In this document: in pieces, positions 44,406-53,262 of the stretch
Layout: each line of letters begins with the position of its first letter
How positions within the stretch are numbered: position 1 is the first letter of the stretch
NCBI GenBank assembly: GCA_020637365.1
Contig: JACJWE010000003.1
Location: 298,038 to 362,037 of the forward strand
Length of the DNA stretch: 64,000 nucleotides
Source of the DNA: Acidimicrobiia bacterium
GTDB taxonomy: Bacteria; Actinomycetota; Acidimicrobiia; IMCC26256; JAGNEX01
Direction of reading: 5' to 3'
Notes under the pieces: model-generated
Told to the model about the DNA's origin: nothing
Databases searched by the model: none
Seen by the model: the letters and a program-made list of their open reading frames with translations, nothing else
Translations under genes and position numbers: made by a program

Positions 44406-45940
44406 ACGCCACCCCCTCCCCCGACATGACCCGCCACAGCCCATCCGACGTCGAACACCTCGACGTCCTCATCGTGGGGGCCGGACTATCCGGCATCGCC
44501 GCGGCCCACTACGTCCGCACCGACTGTCCATGGGCGAGCTACGCGGTGCTCGAAGCACGAGAAGCCCTCGGTGGCACGTGGGACCTGTTCCGCTACCCCG
44601 GAATCCGCTCGGACTCCGACATGTTCACGTTCGGCTACTCGTTCCGCCCGTGGAAGCGACCCGAAGCGATCGCCAAAGGTGAGACCATCCTCGCCTACCT
44701 GCAGGAGACCGCCTCTGAGGAGGGCATCGACCGCCATATCCGCTTCGACACGCGCGTGATCGCTGCGGACTGGTCGACCGAAGACGCCCGCTGGTCGGTG
44801 ACCGTCGAGGACACCGTCAGCGGCGAGCGGACCACCCTTACGTGCAGCTTCTACATCAATTGCACCGGCTACTACCGCTACGACCACGGCTACCAACCCG
44901 ACTTCCCGGGCCGAGACGCCTATCAGGGGACCTTCATCCACCCCCAGCACTGGCCCGAAGGGCTGGACGTCGACGGTAAGACGGTCGTGGTCATCGGCAG
45001 CGGCGCGACCGCGGTCACGTTGGTGCCTGCCTTGGCTCGACGAGCCGCCCACGTCACCATGTTGCAGCGATCCCCCACCTACATCGCGTCGGTGCCGAGC
45101 ACCAACCCGATCGCGTCAAGGCTTCGGAAGATCCTCCCTTCCCGTTACCGCGATGGTGGCGTACGGTGGGCGCTGGCTCTGAGCAGCCAAGGCTTCTACC
45201 AACTCAGTCAGCGTCGCCCCGACCTCGTCAAGCGCATGCTGCGTCGGGGTATCGAACGCCAACTTCCCGATGGTTACGATATCGACCGCCACTTCGCCCC
45301 GAGCTACGACCCATGGGACCAACGGCTCTGTACCGTGCCCGACGGTGACCTGTTCGGCGCCCTCCGTGACGGCTCGACCTCGGTCATCACCGACACCATC
45401 GATACCTTCACCGCTACCGGCATCCGCCTCCGGTCCGGGCAGCACCTCGATGCCGACATCGTCGTGAGCGCCACCGGCCTCGACCTTCTTTTCCTGGGCG
45501 GCACCGAGCTCAGCGTCGACGGCGTCCCGGTGAAGGTGACAGACCGGCTCACTTACAAGGGGATGATGCTCGAAGGCGTCCCGAACCTCGCCCTGGTCAT
45601 CGGCTACACGAACGCATCCTGGACCCTCAAGGCCGAGCTCACCTGTGGTTACACCACCCGGCTGCTCAATCACCTCCGAGACACCGGCCTGCGCCAATGC
45701 ACCCCTGTCAACGACGACCCATCACTCGCCGACCAGCCGCTGCTCGGCTTGGCCTCCGGCTACATCCAACGGGCCGCGGACCGCATGCCGAAACAGGGAT
45801 CGAAGGCACCCTGGCTGGTACATCAGAGCTACCTGCGCGACTACCGCGCCATGAAACGCAGCGACCTCAACGACCGTGTCATGCAGTTCACCAACCCTGT
45901 GCCGATACCGGCTCGCAACCCAGACCTGGAGCCCGCCTGA
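44402..45940 (+). CDS. FAD-dependent Baeyer-Villiger-type monooxygenase
   Basis: 512 residues. FAD motif VLIVGAGLSGIAAAHYVRTD, the BVMO fingerprint variant YQGTFIHPQHW (F to Y), NADPH motif VVVIGSGATAVTLVPALARR and ATG-type motif IVVSATGLDLL. Inserts oxygen into ketones or aldehydes, or hydroxylates. The order hydrolase, monooxygenase, SDR resembles the mycobacterial mymA operon, which acts on cell-envelope fatty acids; the substrate here is unknown. Confidence 0.93.
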   Translation: MNATPSPDMTRHSPSDVEHLDVLIVGAGLSGIAAAHYVRTDCPWASYAVLEAREALGGTWDLFRYPGIRSDSDMFTFGYSFRPWKRPEAIAKGETILAYLQETASEEGIDRHIRFDTRVIAADWSTEDARWSVTVEDTVSGERTTLTCSFYINCTGYYRYDHGYQPDFPGRDAYQGTFIHPQHWPEGLDVDGKTVVVIGSGATAVTLVPALARRAAHVTMLQRSPTYIASVPSTNPIASRLRKILPSRYRDGGVRWALALSSQGFYQLSQRRPDLVKRMLRRGIERQLPDGYDIDRHFAPSYDPWDQRLCTVPDGDLFGALRDGSTSVITDTIDTFTATGIRLRSGQHLDADIVVSATGLDLLFLGGTELSVDGVPVKVTDRLTYKGMMLEGVPNLALVIGYTNASWTLKAELTCGYTTRLLNHLRDTGLRQCTPVNDDPSLADQPLLGLASGYIQRAADRMPKQGSKAPWLVHQSYLRDYRAMKRSDLNDRVMQFTNPVPIPARNPDLEPA

Positions 45941-45941
45941 G

Positions 45942-46769
45942 ATGAAAACCCTTACCGACAAGGTCGCGGCCGTCACCGGCGCCGGCTCTGGCATCGGACG
46001 CTCCCTGGCCCTCGCCCTGGCCCGCCGAGGCACCCACCTCGCCCTGTCCGATATCGACGAGATCGGACTCGCTGAGACCGTCACCCTCGTTGAGGGAACC
46101 GGAGTCAAGGTCACCTCAAGCGTGGTAGACGTGACCGACGCCAGCGCGGTGGAGGCGTGGGCGCAATCCGTCACCGACGAACACGGCCAGGTCAACCTCA
46201 TCGTGAATAACGCCGGCGTCGCTCTCATCGCCGACGTCGCATCGAGCTCCATCGATGACATCGCCTGGCTGATGTCGATCAACTACTGGGGCGTCGTCTA
46301 CGGCACCAAGGCGTTCCTCCCGCTCCTGGAAGCTTCCGGAGACGGTCATGTCGTCAACATCTCCAGCGTGTTCGGTCTGATCAGCGTGCCGGGCCAGTCG
46401 GCCTACAACTCTGCCAAGTTCGCGGTGCGGGGCTTTACCGATGCGCTGCGCATGGAGCTCGACATCGCCGGAAGCCCGGTGTCTGCGACGACCGTCCACC
46501 CTGGCGGGATCCGCACGAACATCGTCCGCAACGCCCGCTCCCGTGGCGAAGCCGCCGACCCGGCACGCTTCGACAAGATCGCCCGCACCACCCCCGGCCG
46601 CGCAGCCGAGGTCATCATCGACGCAGTACTCAAGAACCGCCGACGGGTTCTCGTCGGAACCGACGCCAAGATTGTCGACTTCCTCAGCCGACTCCCTGCC
46701 GTCGTCATCCACACCCTGCTCGTCACAACTGGCAAGCGTCAGGCCCGACAAGGCCGTCCGGCCCGTTAG
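45942..46769 (+). CDS. Short-chain dehydrogenase/reductase
   Basis: 275 residues from ATG 45942, one base after the monooxygenase stop. Rossmann motif AAVTGAGSGIGRSLALALAR, NNAG in LIVNNAGVALIADV, catalytic Ser in VVNISSVFGLISVPG and YxxxK in SAYNSAKFAVRGFTD. It would supply or consume the carbonyl handled by the monooxygenase. Last gene of the TetR-controlled operon. Confidence 0.94.
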   Translation: MKTLTDKVAAVTGAGSGIGRSLALALARRGTHLALSDIDEIGLAETVTLVEGTGVKVTSSVVDVTDASAVEAWAQSVTDEHGQVNLIVNNAGVALIADVASSSIDDIAWLMSINYWGVVYGTKAFLPLLEASGDGHVVNISSVFGLISVPGQSAYNSAKFAVRGFTDALRMELDIAGSPVSATTVHPGGIRTNIVRNARSRGEAADPARFDKIARTTPGRAAEVIIDAVLKNRRRVLVGTDAKIVDFLSRLPAVVIHTLLVTTGKRQARQGRPAR

Positions 46770-46793
46770 GCCGTCAAGCCCGCAGGTAGGCGC

Positions 46794-46834
46794 ATCATTG
46801 AAATTCTGTCGCAACGTGCGAGGATTTCAATGAT
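46794..46834. terminator. Stem-loop after the SDR gene
   Basis: ATCATTGAAAT at 46794 and its exact complement ATTTCAATGAT at 46824 form an 11-bp stem around a 19-base loop, 25 bases past the operon's last stop. Low GC for a terminator here, so it may be an operator or element end instead. Confidence 0.4.
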
Positions 46835-46845
46835 CATCTCGACGT

Positions 46846-47019
46846 ATGTGGCTCAACCTGGTCCATGGCGGTAAGCACCGCTTTCCGCTCGACGCGGCCA
46901 TCACCGCAGTCCCCGCGCAGGACATCCTCCACGCGAACACCGCCGAAGAAGCATTTGATGGCGTCGATCTTCGCGGGATGCGGATCGACGGACGAACCCG
47001 ACGGATCATCGAGCGATAG
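46846..47019 (+). CDS. Possible small protein (57 residues)
   Basis: A short frame reads WLNLVHGGKHRFPLDAAITA, HANTAEEAFDGVDLRGMRID. It has a regular pattern but no clear ribosome site and no known relatives. It may be a gene remnant. Confidence 0.3.
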   Translation: MWLNLVHGGKHRFPLDAAITAVPAQDILHANTAEEAFDGVDLRGMRIDGRTRRIIER

Positions 47020-47166
47020 GCCGTCGGTTGAAGGCGTGTCGCTGCGGTATGGCGACGTCACCGAACGGTCGCTGGAGGGCGGCGCCGATGGCCGCAATAC
47101 GACCTCTTCATGGGCCGAGTCGATGACCCAACCACCGCAGCCGAATAGCCACCAACCCCATGCGCC

Positions 47167-47538
47167 GTGTCCATCCGCGATGACTCAGTGCTTGTCGTCC
47201 TCAACGGCTGGGACCGGATCTTGAACTGGCGACGAGCCATCGAGTTCAAATCCGACACGATCACCGCAGTCCGGCTCGCCGATCGAGCGGCACTCGAACT
47301 CCTCATCGATCACCGGGCCTTTGGCTGGGGAACGCACGACGGATCGAAACGACCAGGCCATCGACGCGTCGGCACCATGCTCGGACGCGGAGTGCCCGGC
47401 AAACAGTTCTGGGCGGTGGGCGCTGGCAGCAGCACCACCCAACTCGTCGTCCTCGACCTCCAGCATCATGAATTCGCGAGAGCCGTCCTCGAAGTCCACG
47501 ACCCCGAATCGTTCCAAGACGCAGCTCAGAGGCTATGA
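47167..47538 (+). CDS. Small PH-like domain protein
   Basis: 123 residues from GTG 47167. SVLVVLNGWDRILNWRRAIEF, TAVRLADRAALELL, GTMLGRGVPGKQFWAVGAGS, LVVLDLQHHEFARAVLEVHD follow the strand order of the small bacterial PH-like proteins common in actinobacteria. Function unknown. It converges on the vapC gene with 6 bases between. Confidence 0.6.
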   Translation: MSIRDDSVLVVLNGWDRILNWRRAIEFKSDTITAVRLADRAALELLIDHRAFGWGTHDGSKRPGHRRVGTMLGRGVPGKQFWAVGAGSSTTQLVVLDLQHHEFARAVLEVHDPESFQDAAQRL

Positions 47539-47544
47539 ACGAAA

Positions 47545-47958
47545 TCAGACCCGGACGATGTCAACGTTCGAATACGAGCTTGAGAGTCGACGCATATCGG
47601 AATCGTCTCCCGCGAGACCAACACCTCCACCCCATTCGACCGTGGCCGCAACGACATGGGCATCGGCAAGATCGGCCGAACCCGCCCCGGCAGCAGCGAG
47701 CACCCCACCTACGAAGCGGGCGAAATCGCGATCGGTGTCACGAACCATGACAAAGCTCTCACGAGCCAGGCACCCGTCGACCACCTGATTGAGCCCAGGT
47801 CCTCGATAGAGCTCAGCCAGAATCACCGCGGGCACCACCACATCACGTCCCAAACGCCGCGCAGCTTCCAACGCCGCACGTACCGTCTCAAAACCCGAAC
47901 CACGACCCCGTGCGAGGAGAGACAGTGCCTCAGAATCAAGGACAACAGCTCGGCTCAC
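47545..47958 (-). CDS. vapC: VapC-type PIN-domain toxin (second module)
   Basis: 137 residues. PIN acids in AVVLDSEALSLLARGRG, VVPAVILAELYRGPG and AGSADLADAHVVAATVEWGG, then GLAGDDSDMRRLSSSYSNVD. Mg-dependent RNase toxin. Start overlaps the antitoxin stop by four bases. Different subfamily from the copy at 22.8 kb. Confidence 0.92.
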   Translation of the reverse strand: MSRAVVLDSEALSLLARGRGSGFETVRAALEAARRLGRDVVVPAVILAELYRGPGLNQVVDGCLARESFVMVRDTDRDFARFVGGVLAAAGAGSADLADAHVVAATVEWGGGVGLAGDDSDMRRLSSSYSNVDIVRV

Positions 47959-48185
47959 CGCAACAGCTCCTCGAACCGACCCACAAGAGCTTCGTCAGCA
48001 GGCCCAACATCGTCCGCTACCCGGTCGAGAAACTCGACGAGCAAACGGGCCCTGCGGCGACGTTCAAGTTCAACCCGAAGCGCCGCGTTGACCTGCGCCG
48101 AGACAGGTTCACCACCAGCTTCAAGTTCTGCCACAAGATCCTCGTCAAGAGAAATCGACAGCTTCCGCTTCTTTGTGATGGTCAT
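47955..48185 (-). CDS. VapB-like antitoxin (second module)
   Basis: 76 residues. KKRKLSISLDEDLVAELEAG, then EPVSAQVNAALRVELERRRR is a ribbon-helix-helix DNA-binding start; LLVEFLDRVADDVGPADEAL is the toxin-binding tail. Standard antitoxin-first VapBC operon. Confidence 0.88.
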   Translation of the reverse strand: MTITKKRKLSISLDEDLVAELEAGGEPVSAQVNAALRVELERRRRARLLVEFLDRVADDVGPADEALVGRFEELLR

Positions 48186-48226
48186 ACCCTGAGCCTACTT
48201 CAGTAGCAAGCAGCGCAGCGGTACGA

Positions 48227-49686
48227 CTAGCCAGCGGCAATCTCGTCGGTTGAGGCCCACGTCGCGTGGGTTCCGCTCAAGATTTGGTGGGGCAAAAAGA
48301 TCCGGCAGATCGGTCCGGCTGCCACGTCACGGGCGTCGAGGATCACACATTCAGAGCGGTGCTCGTTCATGTCGGTGACGAATGACACCAGGTAGCCGTC
48401 GTCTTCTGCCGTGGCACCGATCCGAGGACAAAACGGTGCCTCGCTACCAAACCGGTTGTCACCGAAGCCGACTTCGACGCTGCTGCCATCACTCAGATCA
48501 TGTTTGACCAATCCGTTGAACAAGAAGTAGCCCGGCTCGGTCGTCGTCGAATAGGTGTAGCGGTTCTTCCGCCCAGCGAAACGCTGGTTGAACATCCCGA
48601 ACTCCAAGAGCCGGTCATCGAGCCGCTCCTCGGTCGTCAGGCCGGTGTCCATGTTGAAACGCCAACGATGCAGCTTTGGACGAAATGAATGTTCGTCCAG
48701 GCCAGCCATCACTTTGCCCAGGCGAGGGTCACGCCCATCGGCTTCGAGCGGCGCCGGGTCGGGATCCTCCTGAAAGTAGCCGTCCACGACGATCTCGTTG
48801 CCTTCTTCATAGGCATTGTTCCAGTGCAGAACGAAGGTCGGGTCAGCTTCAAACCAGCGGATCTCGCCAGCCGACCCAAAGCGCGAACGATAGCGAAACG
48901 AGTCGGTAGGTCGGGATGAAATGTCGGGACGTAAAGCCTGCCTCCATCATCTCTTCGTGCCAAAAGTACGGCAGGTCAACCAGAATCGAATGCCGCTTGG
49001 TAAAGGCCATATCGTGCGCAGGCGTGGCCCCGGAAGCTCGACCGGGATCAGGTGCTTGAGCCTGCGGTCGGGACCCACGACGCCATAGTGCATGTACGGA
49101 GCGTCTTTGCTGTAGTTGAAAAAGAGCAGCTCGCCCGTGGCCAGGTCGACCTTCGGATGAGCTGACACGCCTTGGGCAGGAACCCAACCGGCGGTACCGA
49201 GCTGGTTCATCGTCGCCGGATCGAAACGATACCCTCACCACACATGTAGTGCGTCGAGATGATCTCGCCCGCATGGACCACCACATCGGTCGATGAGGCG
49301 TCCTTCATATCGCCGCGGCTCCTCAACCCTGAGGCTGCGACCTCGGTTACCGGTCAGCCCTGCCCACAAGGCGTGCCCAGCCTCAGCTTCTGCCAGGAAA
49401 CCGGCCGTTCGCACGAAACGGTTGCGGTACGTTGCTGTCCTGTTGTGCAGACAACATCGAGTGCAGCATCCCGTCGCCGGCGAAGGGTGGTACACCCCTG
49501 ATCGAGTCGTGGACGGATTCTCGGTGTTTCGGACGTAGATGCCGTTCAGATCGGCGGGATCTCGCCGATCACTTCCAAATCGGTCGCATCGACCTCGTCA
49601 TAATTCGGCGTCCACGCATCATTCATGTACGGATGGTCGTTTGGCGAGATGGTGGGTGTAATGCGATCCACAAGCGTTGTCTGCAC
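48227..49686 (-). CDS. Carotenoid oxygenase (RPE65 family), multiple frameshifts
   Basis: Successive minus-strand frames build one protein of about 485 residues, the normal length. In order: RITPTISPNDHPYMNDAWTP, DEVDATDLEVIGEIPP, LNGIYVRNTENPSTT, TATYRNRFVRTAGFLAEAEA, then WVPAQGVSAHPKVDLATGEL, FFNYSKDAPYMHYGVVG, KRHSILVDLPYFW, FVLHWNNAYEEGN and DGYFQEDPDPAPLEAD, ending HATWASTDEI. The His residues in AHPK, DLPYF-adjacent and LHWNNAYE regions are the expected iron ligands. It cleaves carotenoid or stilbene-type double bonds. At least four frame breaks; cause uncertain. GTG 49686 is the proposed start. Confidence 0.7.
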
Positions 49687-49893
49687 GGCGAAGATACTGA
49701 CCGCCCACAGACACGCACATCAAAACGCCACCCCAGGCCATCAGCACCGGCCGACGGCAAACGGCCCTCGGGTTGGTGCCCTCGGTGGACACCCTTTGAG
49801 CGTGGTCCGCCCACAGTTCTGGTCAAGCAATCGCTTCCCGCACCAGCGGCAGCCTGCGCTGACGAAGCTCCGCGACCCACGCGCAACTATCGC

Positions 49894-50250
49894 TCAAGGC
49901 CTCGGACCGGGGCACACGCTGGTCGCTCCGAGGAAGGTGAAGACGATCGCAAGGAACGAGCGCTGCGCACGGCCCTTTGCGCCGAACCCGAGTTCGTGGT
50001 GAGCCCTGCGACAACGAACGTTGCGAGCGTCGGAGCGATCGTCAGGCGGGCCAGGCGGCGGTACCACCCAGGATGCTTCGGAGCGACCCGCCGCGACGAC
50101 TGGCAGCGGCGCCCACAGCACGAAAGTCGCCACGCTCCCCAACCCGTGACCGGCATCCGATGCGGTTGCGTTGGGGTCGGCGCCTGGCAACGGGCACGAC
50201 CGGTCGCTCACCTGCACGAACCCGGCAACAGCCGAGGTCGCTGCGGGCAC
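49894..50250 (-). pseudogene. Truncated second copy of the DUF998 gene
   Basis: ATSAVAGFVQVSDRSCPLPG, then ADPNATASDAGHGLGSVATF and VLWAPLPVVAAGR match the gene at 8784-9611 nearly residue for residue; then the frame shifts, and AQRSFLAIVFTFLGATSVC resumes. The N-terminal 95 residues are absent, ending abruptly near 50240. Same strand as the intact copy, 41 kb away. Confidence 0.75.
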
Positions 50251-50310
50251 TCGGCTCCGTGGACTTGCCAGCGTCCAGCCCGCCGCTCGTCGAGGTATTG
50301 GTCCGATCGA

Positions 50311-51318
50311 TCAGACGCGAAAATGGTTGGTGGCGGGGGCAGGATTTGAACCTGCGACCTTCGGGTTATGAGCACATTGGGACCATCTGCCACGACCAGG
50401 CGAAATCGCGCGAAATCGCTGGTCAACCGCTGTGGCGGCTGCCGGTGTTCCCCGCTGTCCCCACTGATTCCTGCTGGTCCGTGAGATTTCTGTGAGCTTT
50501 TCGGCATCCGAAGGACATCGTGGCTCCTCCCAGCGCTCGAGCCCGCCTCCGTGACCTCGAGTGTGAGCGTCGCCATGTGCCGGAGCTGCTGGTGTGAGGG
50601 TGGAAGGGGACCCCTCCGATCTGCCCTGAGCCTGTTCGTTCTCGACCATGTCAGCCACGAACGGCGACTCTGATGGGTGACGAATGGCCAAACCGCTCAG
50701 TGGCCCCGGACCAGCCCATGCCCGCGCCGCGCCGAGGACCGCCCACGCCAGGGTTTCGAAGCCCTCGACGATGTCCTGCCTTCGGCGTCGGGCGACGAAG
50801 ACGCCGTCGGACCCCGCAAGCGAGAGGGTCGTGAGCCGGCGGATCGCGTCGTCGTCGAGACCCGAGAAGAACGCCCGGTACGTGGCCGTGAGGCGGGTGA
50901 GCGTCTCTGCCCGCGCTGCGGCGAAGCGGCGACGGGCACCGGGCTCCTCCGGGCGTCGCTCGAGGATGAGCATGAGCCCGAGGCGGAGGAAGTCGGGGTA
51001 CTTCGCCAGCTCCTCCGCGGCGTGCCGGTAGGACGCTACGAAGAGGGCTTCGGGGTCCTTTTCGATCTCCGGTGCACTGGTCGGGATCGAGGTGATGGCG
51101 TCGACCCAGTCGGTGAAGCTGTCGTTGATGACGGCTTCGAGGAGGTCGTCCTTGTTCTGGAAGTGGTGGTAGATCGAGCTGGCCGGCAGCCCGGAGCGTT
51201 CGCTGACGAGTTTGATGCTTGTGCCCTCGTAGCCACGTTCGCCGGCGATCTGGGCGGTGGCGGCCAGGATGGCGGCTCGGGATGCTCGACCGTTCGCTCG
51301 CGTGGTCCGTGTCGTCAT
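50311..51318 (-). CDS. TetR-family regulator of the aromatic cluster, with altered C-terminus
   Basis: Start ATG 51318 (AGGAAGG upstream) overlaps the dioxygenase stop as ATGA. N-terminal helix-turn-helix: AAILAATAQIAGERGYEGTS, IKLVSERSGLPASSIYHHFQ, NKDDLLEAVINDSF. The ligand-binding half runs to about residue 210 (FETLAWAVLGAARAWAG). The rest is low-complexity and ends KVAGSNPAPATNHF, a translated tRNA 3' half. So the natural gene end was probably replaced at the attachment-site junction. Likely regulator of the upstream operon, perhaps still functional. Confidence 0.82.
   Translation of the reverse strand: MTTRTTRANGRASRAAILAATAQIAGERGYEGTSIKLVSERSGLPASSIYHHFQNKDDLLEAVINDSFTDWVDAITSIPTSAPEIEKDPEALFVASYRHAAEELAKYPDFLRLGLMLILERRPEEPGARRRFAAARAETLTRLTATYRAFFSGLDDDAIRRLTTLSLAGSDGVFVARRRRQDIVEGFETLAWAVLGAARAWAGPGPLSGLAIRHPSESPFVADMVENEQAQGRSEGSPSTLTPAAPAHGDAHTRGHGGGLERWEEPRCPSDAEKLTEISRTSRNQWGQRGTPAAATAVDQRFRAISPGRGRWSQCAHNPKVAGSNPAPATNHFRV
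50328..50373 (-). tRNA. 3' half of tRNA-Met(CAT), probable attachment-site scar
   Basis: The minus strand reads from the anticodon loop CTCATAA through stem CCCGA, the T arm GCAGGTTCAAATCCTGC and acceptor CCCCGCC to ACCA. Upstream of the anticodon the sequence does not pair (ATGTG opposite CCCGA), and no D arm is present. A tRNA gene cut at the anticodon with an intact 3' half is the usual product of integrase-mediated insertion at a tRNA attachment site. It is not a functional tRNA. Confidence 0.8.
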
Positions 51319-52390
51319 GGGTCCTTCCTCTGTCGGCATTCGAGCCTAGGGGCGAGCGCGTGCACCTTGTCGATCGCTGCCTCGTCGGCTGCGACGTCCG
51401 ACGTCGAGAGCGGTTCGACGGTGATCTCGCGGCGGGCGAGGGATCGAAGCGCGGAGCTGGCCTGGCGCACCTTCCCGCCGAGACCGATCGTGGGGTGGTG
51501 ACCCCAGGTCGAGATCCCGTGGTGGAGGGTGGGAGCCCAGCTGTCCTCGTCGACGGTGAGCGCGTTCCAGCCGACCTCCCACTCGAAACCGGATGGAGTG
51601 ATCGCGTAATAGGAGAGCTCGCGGTCGTTGGTGTGCTGGCCGACCTCAAGCGCCATGCCGAAGCCGAGCTGGAGCAGGCGCGCACGTGATGCGGTGAGGT
51701 CCTCGAGGTGCGCAACCTGGGAGTTCACGTGCTGGACCCGGGTGCGGATCGGGTCGAGGCCCAGGGGGCGGGTCGCGGCGACCGCCACGGAGTGGTGGCG
51801 TTCATTGACACGGAGGAAGCGGATCCGGAGCTTCACGCCCTGGATGGACTCGTCGATGAGATCGGTGAGCCGGGCGTCGAGCAGCGTCGCGTAGTAGCTG
51901 CGGAGCTTGGCGGGGTTCTTGGAGGTGAGCGCGACGTGGCCGATGCCACCGGCGCCGGCCACGAACTCGGTGGCGGCATTGAGTGGCCCGGCCGCAACTC
52001 TCGCTGCCACGTGCAGCTCCTGGGGCAGGCCCTTGGGACCGGGGATGCGGACGAGCTGCGATGCGTGGGCGCTGCTGCCTCGACATCTCCGGCGGTGTAG
52101 CAGGGTACGCCGGCATCGGACGCCCGTCCCACGACGGTGTCGAAGGTCTCAGGTGTTGCTGCCTCCCAGCCGATTGCGGTCACGTCCTCGCGCGGGCCGC
52201 GCCGGATGTGGAAGCGGGCGGGTCGGTCGTCGATGCGGGCGGTGAGCTCGTCGTGGCTCGCATGCTCGACGTGCATGCCGATGCCGTCCTCGAGGAAGCG
52301 GCGCCAATCGGCCAGGTGGTTCGACTCGATCTCGAGGTGGCCGAGCTGCACGTTGCCGAACACCGAGGCGGTCGCGCTGCTGGCAGTCAT
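51315..52390 (-). CDS. Extradiol ring-cleavage dioxygenase (VOC family), one frameshift
   Basis: About 358 residues in two frames joined near 52075 (ATPETFDTVVGRASDAGVPC then ASQLVRIPGPKGLPQELHVA). Type I extradiol features: metal His in GGIGHVALTSKNPAKL, His in RTRVQHVNSQVAHLED and Glu in SGFEWEVGWNALTV, plus the conserved GQHTNDRELSYYAITPSG. It cleaves a catechol-type ring beside the hydroxyls using Fe(II) and O2, like BphC or HsaC. ATGA overlaps at both ends. One missing base splits it; otherwise complete. Confidence 0.85.
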
Positions 52391-53262
52391 CGCCAGCCGT
52401 CCTGCAGGTAGGTGGTGGTGATGGCGTTGAACTCCTCGGCGCGCTCCCACTGCACCCAGTGCCCGGCCGCGGGTACCTGCAGCGAGTGGCAGTTCGGCAT
52501 GATCGATGCGAGGAGCGGTCCGCCCGATGGCCGATTGACCTTGTCGTGGGTGCCCCAGACGACGAGGGTCGGGGTGTTGAGCGTGGCGAGGCGGCGGTCC
52601 CGGGTGAGGTCCATGCGCCAGAGGGTGCGGAGCGCAAACGGGCCGCTCGGGCGGCGCAGCGGGGGGTCGGCGACCGCCGCAGGGTCGACGGACGCTTCGT
52701 ACCGGAGGTCGATCAGCTCAGCGGGGACGGATGCCCCGTCGAAGACGAGGTAGTCGCGAATGAAGGATTCGAGCTTGGCTCGACTGGGCCCTTTGCCCCG
52801 GTAGTAGCCGAGGAGGGCGTTGAGCCCCGCGGTCGGTGGCCGGCGCGTCGTACCGATGCCGCCCGGGCCCATGAGGACGATGCGATCGGCACGGTCGGGC
52901 GTGTCGAGTGCCAACCGGAGGGCACAGGCGCCGCCGTAGGAGTTGCCGACGAGGTGCGTTCGCTCGATGCCGAGGTGGTCGAGCGTTTGCCGCAGTGCCT
53001 CGGCGAGCGAACCGAACGGGTCGCTGGCGTCGAGCGTTCTCGACGACTGCCCGTAGCCGGGCATGTCGGGTACGAGAACGGTGAAGGAGTCGGCCAGCGT
53101 GGCGATGTTGCGCCGGTAGTTCGACAGCCCATCGGCGCCCGGGCCGCCGCCGTGCAGCAGCACGACGGGGGGGCCGTCGCCAAGCCGGCGAACGAAGATG
53201 CGGTGGGATCCGGTGTCGACGAACTCTTCGACCATCCCGTCAAGGTGGGTGTCGGCGCGCAT
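52387..53262 (-). CDS. Meta-cleavage product C-C hydrolase (alpha/beta hydrolase)
   Basis: 291 residues. VVLLHGGGPGADGLSNYRRN (oxyanion), nucleophile Ser in HLVGNSYGGACALRLAL, GPGGIGTTRRPPTAGLNALL, Asp in LVVWGTHDKVNRP and His in QVPAAGHWVQWERAEEF match BphD/HsaD/MhpC-type hydrolases. It splits the ring-opened dienoate. The start shares a base with the preceding stop. Intact. Confidence 0.92.
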   Translation of the reverse strand: MRADTHLDGMVEEFVDTGSHRIFVRRLGDGPPVVLLHGGGPGADGLSNYRRNIATLADSFTVLVPDMPGYGQSSRTLDASDPFGSLAEALRQTLDHLGIERTHLVGNSYGGACALRLALDTPDRADRIVLMGPGGIGTTRRPPTAGLNALLGYYRGKGPSRAKLESFIRDYLVFDGASVPAELIDLRYEASVDPAAVADPPLRRPSGPFALRTLWRMDLTRDRRLATLNTPTLVVWGTHDKVNRPSGGPLLASIMPNCHSLQVPAAGHWVQWERAEEFNAITTTYLQDGWR

